64,000 nt of DNA from Nocardia sp. (GTDB lineage Bacteria; Actinomycetota; Actinomycetes; Mycobacteriales; Mycobacteriaceae): the NCBI RefSeq assembly GCF_025465275.1, contig NZ_JAODNK010000086.1, positions 62,001 to 126,000 on the forward strand. Reading direction: 5' to 3'. The notes beneath the pieces are model-generated. The model searched no databases, was not told the DNA's origin, and was given only the letters and a program-made list of their open reading frames with translations. The position numbers and the translations under genes are program-made. How positions within the stretch are numbered: the stretch's first letter is position 1; every line of letters begins with the position of its first letter. Shown piece after piece: positions 18,377 through 27,342 of this stretch.

Positions 18377-18871
18377 TCAGCGAGGATCGATGATCCGGTG
18401 GGCAGTGCCCTGACCATCGTCGTAGTACTCGGAGACGACAGTAGCGTCGATGACTTCACCATCCGGGTCGATGACCACATTGCGGTATCCGTTCGGACCG
18501 ACCGCCATGGCCACCCGATTGAGCCGGCGCGCAGCGAAAGCCGCGACGACCGGGCGCAATACGAAGCGGGTGAACGGCACCAGGGCCACCAGACCGATCA
18601 GCGAGGTGAGCAGACCGGGCACGAACATCAGTACAGCGCCGACCGTGACCAGCGCGCCGTCGGCGACAGCGGTAGAAGGCTCGATCTCACCGCGTGAGGC
18701 TTTGCGGAAGTTCTCGAAGACACGGCGCCCCTGCGAGCGAACCAGGATCAGCCCCATGGCCGAACCCGCGATGAGCAGGAGAATCGTGGGAAAAACGCCG
18801 ATCAGGTGGCCGAAAAGCACCAGGGTGGCGATCTCGGCAATGAAGTACGCGGCAAACAGTAGTGCGGGCAT
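18377..18871 (-). CDS. fxsA: FxsA-family membrane protein
   Basis: 164-residue cytoplasmic-membrane protein of the FxsA family. Hydrophobic helices lie near residues 3-20, 24-45 and 72-100. The family-typical RSQG segment and the PG after VLMFV are visible. In E. coli FxsA affects phage exclusion; its actinobacterial role is unknown. The ATG has AAAGGA about 8 nt upstream. It is the first gene of the apparent fxsA - hydrolase - amidohydrolase - lnt run, an arrangement that recalls the mycobacterial lnt/ppm1-fxsA neighbourhood. Confidence 0.85.
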   Translation of the reverse strand: MPALLFAAYFIAEIATLVLFGHLIGVFPTILLLIAGSAMGLILVRSQGRRVFENFRKASRGEIEPSTAVADGALVTVGAVLMFVPGLLTSLIGLVALVPFTRFVLRPVVAAFAARRLNRVAMAVGPNGYRNVVIDPDGEVIDATVVSEYYDDGQGTAHRIIDPR

Positions 18872-18943
18872 GTGGCGATCCTTTCGGCGATCTACCCCTA
18901 GTAACGCCCGACCCCTCGATTTTTCTCCCGGCTGCGGCGTCGG

Positions 18944-19381
18944 TCACAGCGTAAGGGTGCGCAGCGCATCCAGCAGTGCCTCGTGTCGTGCGGCGCCGAG
19001 CGGCGCGAGGAAGCGTGATTCCGCCGCCGCGCGCAGCCGCTCGGCGGCGATGAGCCGTTCGTCACCGGTGGCGGTGAGTTCGATGATGTTCTTACGCCGG
19101 TCATCCACACTGCGACGGCGCGTGACCAGGCCTTTGTCCTCCAAGCCATCGACAAAGCTGGTCATGGTGGTGCGGTCGATGCCGAGCCGCTGGGCTGCAT
19201 CCAACTGGGACAGCGGCGTATCGGTCGCATTCAGGAGAACCAGGACAGCCAGTTCACGACCGTCGATCCCCAAGGGCTGCAATGCCTTCCCGATCTCCTC
19301 GGCCAGCCCGGCATACGCGCGCTTGAGGAGGTAGCCCAGGCGGGGGGTGAGGACGTCGTCGTCCGATGTCGGGTCGGCCAT
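18944..19381 (-). CDS. MarR-family transcriptional regulator
   Basis: 145-residue winged-helix regulator. The core runs from about residue 25, with a DNA-recognition segment (AAQRLGIDRTTMTSFVDGLE) and a wing containing RRRSVDDRRKN. The ATG at 19379-19381 is chosen over an upstream in-frame codon at 19402. It is divergent from an LLM oxidoreductase across 61 bp that contain a near-perfect 27-bp palindrome, so it most likely represses both itself and that oxidoreductase. Confidence 0.88.
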   Translation of the reverse strand: MADPTSDDDVLTPRLGYLLKRAYAGLAEEIGKALQPLGIDGRELAVLVLLNATDTPLSQLDAAQRLGIDRTTMTSFVDGLEDKGLVTRRRSVDDRRKNIIELTATGDERLIAAERLRAAAESRFLAPLGAARHEALLDALRTLTL

Positions 19382-19402
19382 GCCGATAACCCTACCGTCC
19401 AA

Positions 19403-19429
19403 CTGATAGTCAGCATCACTGACGATCAG
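19403..19429. promoter_or_regulatory. MarR operator (11-bp arms, 5-nt spacer)
   Basis: CTGATAGTCAG, then CATCA, then CTGACGATCAG. The arms are inverted copies with a single mismatch. The palindrome lies between the divergent marR and LLM genes and ends one base before the candidate -10 of the LLM gene, as expected for a repressor site. Confidence 0.75.
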
Positions 19430-19430
19430 C

Positions 19431-19436
19431 TAGCCT
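19431..19436 (+). promoter_or_regulatory. Candidate -10 (TAGCCT) of a leaderless LLM transcript
   Basis: TAGCCT fits TAnnnT and ends 6 nt before the ATG at 19443, so transcription would start at or next to the start codon. There is no ribosome site before the ATG. Confidence 0.5.
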
Positions 19437-19442
19437 GAACTT

Positions 19443-20363
19443 ATGGCACAAATCAGATTCGGCGTGAAAACCACGCCCATGCGCGTCGACTACAACGACA
19501 TCCGCCGAGTATGGGAAGAGATCGACGATCTCCCCGACATCGAGGACGCCTGGCTGTGGGACCACCTCATGCCGATCAACGGTCCCGCCGACGGCCCGGT
19601 GCTCGAGGGCTGGACCCTGCTCGCCGCACTGGCCGCCCGAACGCAGCGACTGCAACTCGGGCTCCTGGTGACCAGCAATAGAATTCGCGAACCCGCCGTC
19701 CTCGGCAAGATCGCGGGCACAGTCGACGCCATCGCCGGCGGCCGCCTCATCATGGGCCTCGGCGTAGGCGGCACCCGCCAGCCCCCGAACACCGGCGGCA
19801 TCCCCGGCCCCAACCCCGCCGAAGCCGAATACACCGCCTACGGCCTCCCCCTCCTCTCCCCCGCCGAAGGCCTGGAACGACTGGCCGAAACGATCACCAT
19901 CCTCGAAAAGATGTGGACCGAAACCGAATTCGACTTCCACGGCAAGCACTACACCCTGGTCGGCAACCGCAGCGAACCCAAACCGTCCCGCCGCCCACCC
20001 CTCTTGATCGGCGGCTGGGGCAATCGCACCCTGCGCCTGATCGCCGAGCACGCGGACCTCTGGAACATCCCCGGCCCACCCCACAACGGCCTCGACTTCA
20101 TCACCGACCGCAGCCGCATGCTCGACCGCCACTGTGCAGAGATCGGCCGGAACCCGGCGGAAATCACCCGCTCGGTGCAACTGATCGTCGACTACGACAA
20201 TCCGGCCGCCGCCCGCCGAACCGTCCTCGACCTGACCACCGCCGGAATCACCCACATCGTCCTGAGCCTGCGCGCCCCCTACCCACCCGCGGTAGGCGCC
20301 TGGCTCACCGAGCAGATCATCACCCCCGCACGCGAGCAGCTGTCGGCCCGAACCGAGAACTAA
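19443..20363 (+). CDS. LLM-class flavin/F420-dependent oxidoreductase
   Basis: 306-residue luciferase-like TIM-barrel oxidoreductase. The opening strand MAQIRFGVKT, the WDHLMPI segment, the LGLLVTSNRIREPAVLGK strand-helix and GRLIMGLGVGG are typical of actinobacterial enzymes that use F420 or reduced flavin. The substrate is unknown. It is probably leaderless and controlled by the divergent MarR through the palindrome in between. Confidence 0.88.
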   Translation: MAQIRFGVKTTPMRVDYNDIRRVWEEIDDLPDIEDAWLWDHLMPINGPADGPVLEGWTLLAALAARTQRLQLGLLVTSNRIREPAVLGKIAGTVDAIAGGRLIMGLGVGGTRQPPNTGGIPGPNPAEAEYTAYGLPLLSPAEGLERLAETITILEKMWTETEFDFHGKHYTLVGNRSEPKPSRRPPLLIGGWGNRTLRLIAEHADLWNIPGPPHNGLDFITDRSRMLDRHCAEIGRNPAEITRSVQLIVDYDNPAAARRTVLDLTTAGITHIVLSLRAPYPPAVGAWLTEQIITPAREQLSARTEN

Positions 20364-20465
20364 CGCTCATTACCCCCTGCGGGCACCCGGGCCGACGCAG
20401 CACGCGCCCCCGCCGCCGCAATCGAAGTGGCCGACACCCACGGTAGAACGCCGATCGACCGCGCG

Positions 20466-21128
20466 TCAGGCGCTGCCTGGCCTGACCAGGCCGGTTTCGT
20501 AGGCGAGGACGACGGCTTGGACTCGGTCGCGGAGACCGAGTTTGGTGAGGACGCGGCCTACGTGGGTTTTGACGGTGGCTTCGGAGAGGAAAAGAGTGGC
20601 GGCGATTTCGGCATTGGAGCGGCCGACCGCGATGTGTTCGAGGACTTCGCGTTCGCGGGCGGTGAGGGCGTCCAGGATGGCCGGATCGCGGCCGGCGGCC
20701 GGGTCATCGGCGATGAGGCGGTCCAGTAGTCGCTTGGTGACCTTCGGGGAGACGACGGCGTCTCCGGCGGCGACGCTGCGGATCGCCGAGATGAGGTCTT
20801 CGGGCGGGGTGTCCTTGAGCAGAAACCCGCTGGCGCCGGCACGCAGTGCGCCCAGCGCGTGTTCGTCGAGGTCGAAGGTGGTCATGACGAGTACCCGGCT
20901 GCCGCAACCGGATTCGATAATGCGGGCGGTCGCGGTGACGCCGTCGGTGACCGGCATGCGCACATCCATGAGCACGACGTCGGGGCGCAGTTCCGCGGTG
21001 CGGGAGATGGCGGTCGCGCCATTGTCGGCCTCCCCCACCACCTCGATGTCGGGGTGGGCGCCGAGCACCATCTTCAGCCCCGCGCGCATGAGTTCCTGAT
21101 CGTCGACTACAAGTACGGTGATCGGCAC
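20466..21128 (-). CDS. NarL/LuxR-type response regulator
   Basis: About 220 residues. An N-terminal receiver domain has the acidic pair DD (residues 9-10), the phospho-acceptor D55 in VVLMDVRMP and the lysine in GFLLKDTPP. A C-terminal LuxR helix-turn-helix follows (LTAREREVLEHI to SEATVKTHVGRVL). The GTG at 21126-21128 begins right at the receiver; a TTG at 21137 is possible. It lies ~28 nt downstream of the sensor kinase gene on the same strand and forms a pair with it. The signal and the regulon are unknown. Confidence 0.9.
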   Translation of the reverse strand: MPITVLVVDDQELMRAGLKMVLGAHPDIEVVGEADNGATAISRTAELRPDVVLMDVRMPVTDGVTATARIIESGCGSRVLVMTTFDLDEHALGALRAGASGFLLKDTPPEDLISAIRSVAAGDAVVSPKVTKRLLDRLIADDPAAGRDPAILDALTAREREVLEHIAVGRSNAEIAATLFLSEATVKTHVGRVLTKLGLRDRVQAVVLAYETGLVRPGSA

Positions 21129-21155
21129 GGCAACCAATCTATCGGTCGGACTATC

Positions 21156-22403
21156 TCACTCACCGGCGGTGCGGTCGAGCGGGATGCTGGCGTGCACAGC
21201 CCAGCCGCCGGTGGAGTTCTTGCCCGTACTCAGGGTGCCGCCGAGCACGGCGATGCGTTCGCGCATACCGACCAGGCCGAGTCCGCTACCCGGGATGCGA
21301 GCCTCGGGGCCGGAGGGTCCGTTGACCCAGGCCCCCGAACCATTGCGGGGCACTCCCGGTCCACAGGGCGAGGAGTCGGAAACAGGCGCGGCAGGCGTCC
21401 CGCCGAAGTCGACGATGCCGATCACCACATCGGTGTCCCCGCGAGCGACCCGGACCTCGGCACGCGGAGCGGGACCGGCGTGCCGGAGGGTGTTGGTGAG
21501 CGATTCCTGGACGATCCGGTGGATGCCCAGGCTGACTTCCGGACTCACGGTATCGAGTTCCCCGCACAGTTCCAGGGCTACATCGAGCCCGGTATCACGC
21601 ATCATCTGCACCATTTTCGCAATGCCCGCGGTGCCGTGCTGCGGAAGTTCTTCCGGCGCATGCTCGATGCGCAGCAGCTCGACGGTGCGGCGCAGCTCGC
21701 GCAGCGCATCGCGCCCGGTCCCGGCAATGATCGTCAGCGCCTTCTCCGCGGTCTCCGGATTGTGCCGCAAGGCATAACGCGCCCCATCCGCCTGCACGAT
21801 GATGACGCTCACCGCATGCGCCACCACATCGTGCAACTCACGGGCGATGCGAGTGCGTTCGGCGGCAACAGCATCGTGGGAACGGCGTTCCCGGTCGTAG
21901 TCCGCGACAGCCAGCCGGGCCGCGACCTCATTGTCGTAAGCGTGCCGCGCGCCGACGAATTCGGCGAAAGTCCAGCACAGGGCGTAATACAGCGCGGTGA
22001 ACGGAATGTCCGTCCCCCCGGGCTTCCCGATCATCGCGTAGGACAGCAGGCTGTCGAGCAGCAGCGCGCCCAGATACCAAAGCCCTTCGCGGCGCGCCAC
22101 ATACGCGACCAGCGTGTAGAGCATGATGCCCAGCCCGAGCAGCGCCGGATGCACCGACGTGTCATCCCCCGCACCGTGCACCAGGCTCGTGCTCATCGAC
22201 ACCAGCACCAGCGCGATAGCCGCACCCCGCGGATACGTCCGCCTGAAGATGATCGGCAGCACCAGCGCCACACCCAGCACCAGATACGTGATCTTGTGCC
22301 GGCTCTCGCTCACCGCCAGCACATCGATGGTCAGCAGCCCCAGCGCCAGTATGGAATCGGCGATGAGCGGCTTCCCCCGCAGCCACAAACTGAACCGGCG
22401 CAC
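21156..22403 (-). CDS. Sensor histidine kinase (NarL-partner, HisKA_3 type)
   Basis: 415 residues. The N-terminal third holds four to five hydrophobic helices (about 10-150) with little extracytoplasmic sequence, so the sensor is likely membrane-embedded. The phospho-acceptor is the His in ELHDVVAHAVS. The ATP-binding domain has QESLTNTLRHAG (N box) and GSGLGLVGMRERI (G box). Between the first glycine motif (VDFGGTP) and GSGLGL there is a Pro/Gly/Ser-rich insertion of about 30 residues. The start codon is GTG at 22401-22403. It pairs with the response regulator just downstream. Confidence 0.88.
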   Translation of the reverse strand: MRRFSLWLRGKPLIADSILALGLLTIDVLAVSESRHKITYLVLGVALVLPIIFRRTYPRGAAIALVLVSMSTSLVHGAGDDTSVHPALLGLGIMLYTLVAYVARREGLWYLGALLLDSLLSYAMIGKPGGTDIPFTALYYALCWTFAEFVGARHAYDNEVAARLAVADYDRERRSHDAVAAERTRIARELHDVVAHAVSVIIVQADGARYALRHNPETAEKALTIIAGTGRDALRELRRTVELLRIEHAPEELPQHGTAGIAKMVQMMRDTGLDVALELCGELDTVSPEVSLGIHRIVQESLTNTLRHAGPAPRAEVRVARGDTDVVIGIVDFGGTPAAPVSDSSPCGPGVPRNGSGAWVNGPSGPEARIPGSGLGLVGMRERIAVLGGTLSTGKNSTGGWAVHASIPLDRTAGE

Positions 22404-22580
22404 ACCACCACCCTAGAGGCCCGCACTTCCCGGGAAACCGGCACCAGGAGCGCGCCGCGTACCAAGTCGTCCACCGCGCAGGAAATTGCAACAGATTCTG
22501 TGCGCGTCAGCGGAAGGAGTGCGCGGGGCACGGCCTGTGGGCGGTTTGCCCGGGAGTGTCGGGTCTGATTGGGTCGCGGG

Positions 22581-23348
22581 ATGGGTGTGGGTGACTGGGC
22601 GGTATTGCTGAGTGCGGCTACGGCGGCGGGGTGGGTTGATGCTGTGGTGGGTGGGGGCGGGTTGATTGTGTTGCCGACGTTGTTTGTGGTGTTGCCTGGG
22701 TTGGCGCCGCAGACTGCGCTGGGGACCAATAAGGTTGCGGCGTTTTCGGGGACCAGTGCGGCGATGATCACCTTCGCGCGGAAGGTGCCTGTCCAGTGGA
22801 AACTGCTGTTGCCGGGGGCGGTGCTGGCCGCGATCGCGGCGGCGTGCGGGTCGGCGGCGGTGGCGCTCATCGATCGTCAGTACTTCGTGCCGCTGGTGAT
22901 GGTGGTGCTGGTCGGGGTGGCGATCTTCGTGACGCTGCGGCCCGCGGTAGGCCTGACCATGGCGACACATCCGCCGACCCGGCGCAAGACCCTGCTGGTG
23001 GTGGGTCTGGCCGCCGGGTTGATCGGGCTCTACGACGGTGTGCTCGGTCCCGGGACCGGGACCTTCCTGATCATCACCTTCGCCACGCTGCTCGGCACCG
23101 AATTCGTGCGCGCCGCCGCCATGGCGAAGGTCATCAACTGCGGTTCGAATCTGGGTTCGCTGATCTTCCTGGCCTCGACCGGTCATGTGCTGTGGGCGCT
23201 GGGCCTGTCCATGGCGGTCGCGAATGTGGCCGGGTCAATTGTCGGTTCACGCATGGCGCTGGCCCGGGGCGCGGGTTTCGTGCGCATCGTGCTGCTGGTT
23301 GTGGTGGTGGCCATGGTGATTCGACTGGGCTGGCAGCAATTCGGTTAG
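22581..23348 (+). CDS. TSUP (TauE/SafE) family membrane permease
   Basis: 255-residue membrane protein of the TauE/SafE (TSUP) family, thought to export sulfite, organosulfonates or similar anions. About eight hydrophobic helices are visible. The first repeat carries GWVDAVVGGGG followed by LPTLF, and the second carries GLYDGVLGPGTGTFL, the paired signature of the family. The ATG at 22581 is chosen over an in-frame TTG at 22569. Its stop interlocks with the stop of the convergent TetR gene (TTAG shared). Confidence 0.85.
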   Translation: MGVGDWAVLLSAATAAGWVDAVVGGGGLIVLPTLFVVLPGLAPQTALGTNKVAAFSGTSAAMITFARKVPVQWKLLLPGAVLAAIAAACGSAAVALIDRQYFVPLVMVVLVGVAIFVTLRPAVGLTMATHPPTRRKTLLVVGLAAGLIGLYDGVLGPGTGTFLIITFATLLGTEFVRAAAMAKVINCGSNLGSLIFLASTGHVLWALGLSMAVANVAGSIVGSRMALARGAGFVRIVLLVVVVAMVIRLGWQQFG

Positions 23349-24208
23349 ACGTAAGCGTCTTCCGACTTGCGTAGCTCGTGTTCCTCGGCGCGATAGGGCT
23401 CGGTGCGCCGCAGTACGGCCGAGCCGAGATGCCGCACCGGAACATCATTGCGCGGCAGCGCGTATGTCTCACGAGCGGCGGTCACCGGCTCGCGAGGTGC
23501 GGCGACCAGACGGCCCGCGGCCGCATCCCGGTCCCCGGACGTCTCGGCGTTCCCGGCACGCAGTTCACGACTGCCGTCCCCGTCCGCGGGCTCAGTGAGC
23601 CACGGCGCCAGCACCTTCGAGGTGGTCTCCTGGATTTTGCGTTGCAGCTGTTCGGGATCATCGATGGCCCCGGTCTGGAACAGCACGGTGAGCGCGCCCG
23701 AGACCGCGCCGACCACGGCACCGACCAGTGCCGCCGAACCCACTTCGTCGAGCTCCTCCGGGAAAGCTGCCCGCAAATGTTTGGCGATCTCCTGTTGCGC
23801 GGCCAACTGCGCATGGGCGGCACGCCCGCTCACCGCCGGCACGGTGCGCGAAACCTGTGCGCGCAGTACGGCGATCCGGGCGGGCAGGGTATCGCCGAGG
23901 TGAGCACCGGGATTGTCGCCGGCCGCACGCAGCGCGCGCAACAGCACCTCGACCGGTCGTTCCCCCGGGCTGCGGGTGGCGATGGCTTGCGCCGCCGACT
24001 GCACCCGTTCGTCCGGTTCGGGGAACAGCAGCTCCTCTTTACTGGCGAAGTAATTGAAGAAGGTCCGGGTCCCGACTTCGGCCGCTGCGGCGATATCGGC
24101 GACGGTGGTCGCGTCATAGCCTCTGGCCTCGAATAGTTCGACGGCGGCCTCGAAAAGGGCGCGGCGGGTGCGTTCTCGTTTGCGGTCGCGAAGCGCTGAT
24201 GGCGGCAC
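23345..24208 (-). CDS. TetR-family regulator with long C-terminal tail
   Basis: About 287 residues from the GTG at 24206-24208. The N-terminal helix-turn-helix reads TVADIAAAAEVGTRTFFNYF with KEEL after it, typical of TetR. The ligand domain is followed by an unusual polar C-terminal extension of about 70 residues (rich in R, E and A), not needed for the fold. The start is uncertain: the frame stays open upstream to 24412, which would overlap the divergent TldD gene, and no ribosome site stands out. It converges on the TSUP gene with a 4-nt overlap. It may control itself and the divergent tldD. Confidence 0.8.
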   Translation of the reverse strand: MPPSALRDRKRERTRRALFEAAVELFEARGYDATTVADIAAAAEVGTRTFFNYFASKEELLFPEPDERVQSAAQAIATRSPGERPVEVLLRALRAAGDNPGAHLGDTLPARIAVLRAQVSRTVPAVSGRAAHAQLAAQQEIAKHLRAAFPEELDEVGSAALVGAVVGAVSGALTVLFQTGAIDDPEQLQRKIQETTSKVLAPWLTEPADGDGSRELRAGNAETSGDRDAAAGRLVAAPREPVTAARETYALPRNDVPVRHLGSAVLRRTEPYRAEEHELRKSEDAYV

Positions 24209-24313
24209 GCGGGCAGACGCTACGGCATTCGGGCGCGAAAACGCCGCATGTACTGGGCTTGTCGGGTGCGTTTCCTGGTGTGCTTCTTCGCACTTCGTGC
24301 ATCGTTGCAGCGT

Positions 24314-24327
24314 GTGCATGTTTGCAC
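24314..24327. promoter_or_regulatory. Inverted repeat GTGCA-TGTT-TGCAC
   Basis: Perfect 5-bp arms with a 4-nt spacer between the divergent TetR and TldD genes. It is a possible TetR operator, but short arms of this kind also occur by chance. Confidence 0.4.
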
Positions 24328-24382
24328 GGTGCGAATTCCATGGGGAGGCAGCGTGTTGTTGATCGACACCTACGGCACCCTC

Positions 24383-24388
24383 TAGCGT
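24383..24388 (+). promoter_or_regulatory. Candidate -10 (TAGCGT) of tldD
   Basis: The TAnnnT hexamer ends 7 nt before the GTG at 24396. With no ribosome site visible this suggests a leaderless message. Confidence 0.4.
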
Positions 24389-24395
24389 GGTCGGG

Positions 24396-25922
24396 GTGAG
24401 CATCGCAACCAAGGTCGTGGACGAGCAGTTCCGCGCACTCCCCCTGGCAGCGCTTGCCGAGGCCGCTCTGTCGGCGGCGCGCGCGGCCGGGGCCGACTAT
24501 GCCGATCTGCGGGTGCATCGACTTGTGCAGCAGTCCATCCGATTGCGTGACGGCCGGGTCGAATCGGTGCGCGACAGCACCGATCTCGGCTTCGCGGTGC
24601 GGGTGATCGTCGACGGCACCTGGGGTTTCGCCTCGCATGCCGACCTCACTCCGGAGGCGGCCGTTGAGGTCGCCCGGCGCGCCGTGACGGTTGCCAGCAC
24701 ATTGCGGGCCCTGAACCGCGAGCGTGTCGAGCTGGCCGACGAGCCCCGCTACGTCGACGCCGAATACGTGTCCGCCTACGACGTCGACCCCTTCGCGGTC
24801 CCGACACAGGACAAAGTGGCACTGCTGCTGGACTATTCGGAACGGCTCAAAGCCGCCGACGGCGTGGATCACGTGACGGCAACCGTGCTGCAGGTCAAGG
24901 AGCAGACCTTCTACGCCGACACACTCGGCTCACGCATCACCCAGCAGCGGGTGCGACTGCATCCGCAATTGGAAGCCATCACCGTCGATCCATCAGCGGG
25001 CGTGTTCGAAACCATGCGCACCCTCGCCGCCCCGGCCGGGCGCGGCTGGGAGTACGTCACCGGCGCCGACGGAACCTGGGACTGGCACAGCGAACTCGCG
25101 CAGATCCCGGAGTGGCTGGCCGAGAAGGTGAAGGCCCCCACCGTCACCGCCGGCGCCACCGATCTGGTCATCGACCCGACCAATCTGTGGCTGACCATCC
25201 ACGAATCCATCGGCCACGCCACCGAGTACGACCGCGCCATCGGCTACGAATCCGCCTACGCCGGAACCTCCTTCGCCACCCCCGACCAGCTGGGCACCCT
25301 GCGCTACGGCACCCCGATCATGCATGTGACCGGCGACCGCACCCAGGAGCACGGCCTGGCCAGCATCGGCTGGGACGACGAGGGCGTGGCCGGGCAACGC
25401 TGGGATCTGGTACGCGACGGCACTCTGGTCGGATATCAACTGGATCGGGTGTTCGCACCGCGACTCGGCCTGGAGCGTTCCAACGGCTGCTCCTACGCCG
25501 ACTCCGCACACCATGTGCCGATCCAGCGCATGGCCAATGTGTCACTGCAACCCGATCCCGAGCGCGATACCTCGACCACCGAGCTCATCTCCCGGGTGCA
25601 GGACGGCATCTACATCGTCGGCGACAAGTCCTGGTCGATCGATATGCAGCGCTACAACTTCCAGTTCACCGGCCAGCGCTTCTTCCGCATCCGCAATGGC
25701 GAGCTCGCCGGGCAGCTGCGGGATGTCGCATACCAGGCCACCACCACCGACTTCTGGGGATCCATGGAGGCCGTCGGCGGCCCGTCCACCTGGCAGCTCG
25801 GCGGCGCGTTCAATTGCGGTAAGGCGCAGCCCGGCCAGGTGGCGGCGGTCTCGCACGGCTGCCCATCAGTCCTGGTGCGCGGCATCAATATTCTCAATAC
25901 CCGCGCCGAAGCCGGGCAGTGA
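24396..25922 (+). CDS. tldD: TldD-type metallopeptidase subunit
   Basis: About 508 residues, peptidase U62/TldD family. The N-terminal domain begins with SAARAAGADYADLRV. The zinc-binding motif HESIGH, followed by ATEYDRA, sits near residue 270, and a C-terminal GPSTWQLGGAFNCGKAQPGQ segment is typical. TldD works as a heterodimer with TldE (PmbA) to cleave unfolded peptides; in other bacteria the pair processes microcins or gyrase poisons. GTG start at 24396 (a GTG at 24387 is also in frame). The TldE partner follows after 16 nt. Confidence 0.88.
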   Translation: MSIATKVVDEQFRALPLAALAEAALSAARAAGADYADLRVHRLVQQSIRLRDGRVESVRDSTDLGFAVRVIVDGTWGFASHADLTPEAAVEVARRAVTVASTLRALNRERVELADEPRYVDAEYVSAYDVDPFAVPTQDKVALLLDYSERLKAADGVDHVTATVLQVKEQTFYADTLGSRITQQRVRLHPQLEAITVDPSAGVFETMRTLAAPAGRGWEYVTGADGTWDWHSELAQIPEWLAEKVKAPTVTAGATDLVIDPTNLWLTIHESIGHATEYDRAIGYESAYAGTSFATPDQLGTLRYGTPIMHVTGDRTQEHGLASIGWDDEGVAGQRWDLVRDGTLVGYQLDRVFAPRLGLERSNGCSYADSAHHVPIQRMANVSLQPDPERDTSTTELISRVQDGIYIVGDKSWSIDMQRYNFQFTGQRFFRIRNGELAGQLRDVAYQATTTDFWGSMEAVGGPSTWQLGGAFNCGKAQPGQVAAVSHGCPSVLVRGINILNTRAEAGQ

Positions 25923-25938
25923 GGAAAGGACCGACACG

Positions 25939-27342
25939 ATGAGCGTGCTCCCCGCCCCCGAAGTAGTCGAACGCGCGCTGCGATCCTCGCACGCCGACGA
26001 AGCCGTGGTCATAGTCACCGACGCGCACGAGGCGTCGCTGCGCTGGGCCGGAAATTCCATGACCACCAACGGTTCCTCGATCGCGCGGGACTGGGCGGTG
26101 GTGTCGGTGCTGCGCGACGGCTCCGGCGCGGCCCGCGTCGGCAGTGTCAGTTCCACGAGTGTGGACCCGGGCGATATCGAGGCCGTGGTGCGCGCCAGTG
26201 AAGAGGCCGCCCGCACCGCCGAACCGGCGCGCGATGCCATGCCGCTGCTCGATCCGCAGACCGTCGACACCGCGACGCTGGACTCGGCGCTGGAGTGGGA
26301 CGGCCCGCCCGGCGCCACCGATATCTCCGTATTCGCCGAGCTGGCACGCGATCTCGCGCCCGGCTTCGACGGCGCCGATCAGCTCTACGGTTTCGCCCAT
26401 CACCAGGTGCACTCCACCTGGCTGGGCACCTCGACCGGTATTCGGCGGCGCTGGGTGCAGCCGACCGGATCGGCGGAGATCAATGGCAAGCGCGGATCGG
26501 GCGACGAGTTGGCCAGCGCCTGGGTCGGCACCGGCACCGGCGACTTCCAGAATGTGGATGTGCCAGGGCTACTCGCCGAACTGTCGCGCCGGCTCGATTG
26601 GAGCAAGCGCCGGGTGGATCTGCCCGCCGGTCGCTACGAGACGCTGCTGCCGCCTTCCGCCGTCGCCGATCTCATGATCTATCTGGCCTGGACCATGGAG
26701 GGCCGCGGCGCGCACGAGGGCCATACGGCGCTCTCCCGCGCGGGCGGTACGCGAATCGGTGAGCGGCTCAGCGATATTCCACTGACCCTCTACTCCGATC
26801 CGAGCGCGGCCGGGCTGGAGTACCGCCCGTTCGTGGCCACTCCCGCGTCCTCGGAGTCGCTGTCGGTCTTCGACAACGGCCTGAGCGCACAGCGTGCCGA
26901 CTGGGTGCGCGACGGTGTGATCGAATCGCTGGTCTACCCGCGCGCCACCGCCGCCGAATTCGATGCTCCCGTCACGCTTCCCGGTGAGAACCTGCTCATG
27001 ACCGGTGGTAGCGACGCGTCGCTCGCGGAGATGATCGCGAACACCGAACGCGGACTACTGCTCACCTGCCTCTGGTACATCCGCGAGGTGGATCCGGCGA
27101 CCCTGCTGCTGACCGGTCTCACCCGGGACGGCGTCTACCTGGTCGAGAACGGTGAGGTCACCGCGGCGGTCAATAACTTCCGCTTCAACGAATCACCGCT
27201 GGATCTGCTGCGCCGGGTGAGCGAGGCGGGCCGCACCGAGATCACTCTCCCCCGCGAATGGAAGGACTGGTTCACCCGCACGGCCATGCCCGCCCTGCGC
27301 ATCCCGGACTTCCACATGTCCTCGGTCAGCCGGGCGACGTAG
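25939..27342 (+). CDS. pmbA: TldE/PmbA-type peptidase subunit
   Basis: 467 residues, same family as the gene before it but without a HExxxH motif, as expected for the non-catalytic partner. The ATG at 25939 has a strong GAGGAAAGG ribosome site 9 nt upstream; the frame is open much further upstream but that stretch overlaps tldD and is not coding. GENLLMTGGSDASLAEMI and the late VENGEVTAAVNNFRFNESP segment are characteristic. It overlaps the convergent MerR gene by 17 nt. Confidence 0.88.
   Translation: MSVLPAPEVVERALRSSHADEAVVIVTDAHEASLRWAGNSMTTNGSSIARDWAVVSVLRDGSGAARVGSVSSTSVDPGDIEAVVRASEEAARTAEPARDAMPLLDPQTVDTATLDSALEWDGPPGATDISVFAELARDLAPGFDGADQLYGFAHHQVHSTWLGTSTGIRRRWVQPTGSAEINGKRGSGDELASAWVGTGTGDFQNVDVPGLLAELSRRLDWSKRRVDLPAGRYETLLPPSAVADLMIYLAWTMEGRGAHEGHTALSRAGGTRIGERLSDIPLTLYSDPSAAGLEYRPFVATPASSESLSVFDNGLSAQRADWVRDGVIESLVYPRATAAEFDAPVTLPGENLLMTGGSDASLAEMIANTERGLLLTCLWYIREVDPATLLLTGLTRDGVYLVENGEVTAAVNNFRFNESPLDLLRRVSEAGRTEITLPREWKDWFTRTAMPALRIPDFHMSSVSRAT

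Noticed and set aside
20859..22568. 569-codon plus-strand frame opposite the sensor kinase
   Set aside because: Antisense shadow; the minus strand has the kinase H, N and G boxes.
25513..25938. Upstream extension of the PmbA frame
   Set aside because: It overlaps tldD in another frame; a strong ribosome site precedes the ATG at 25939.
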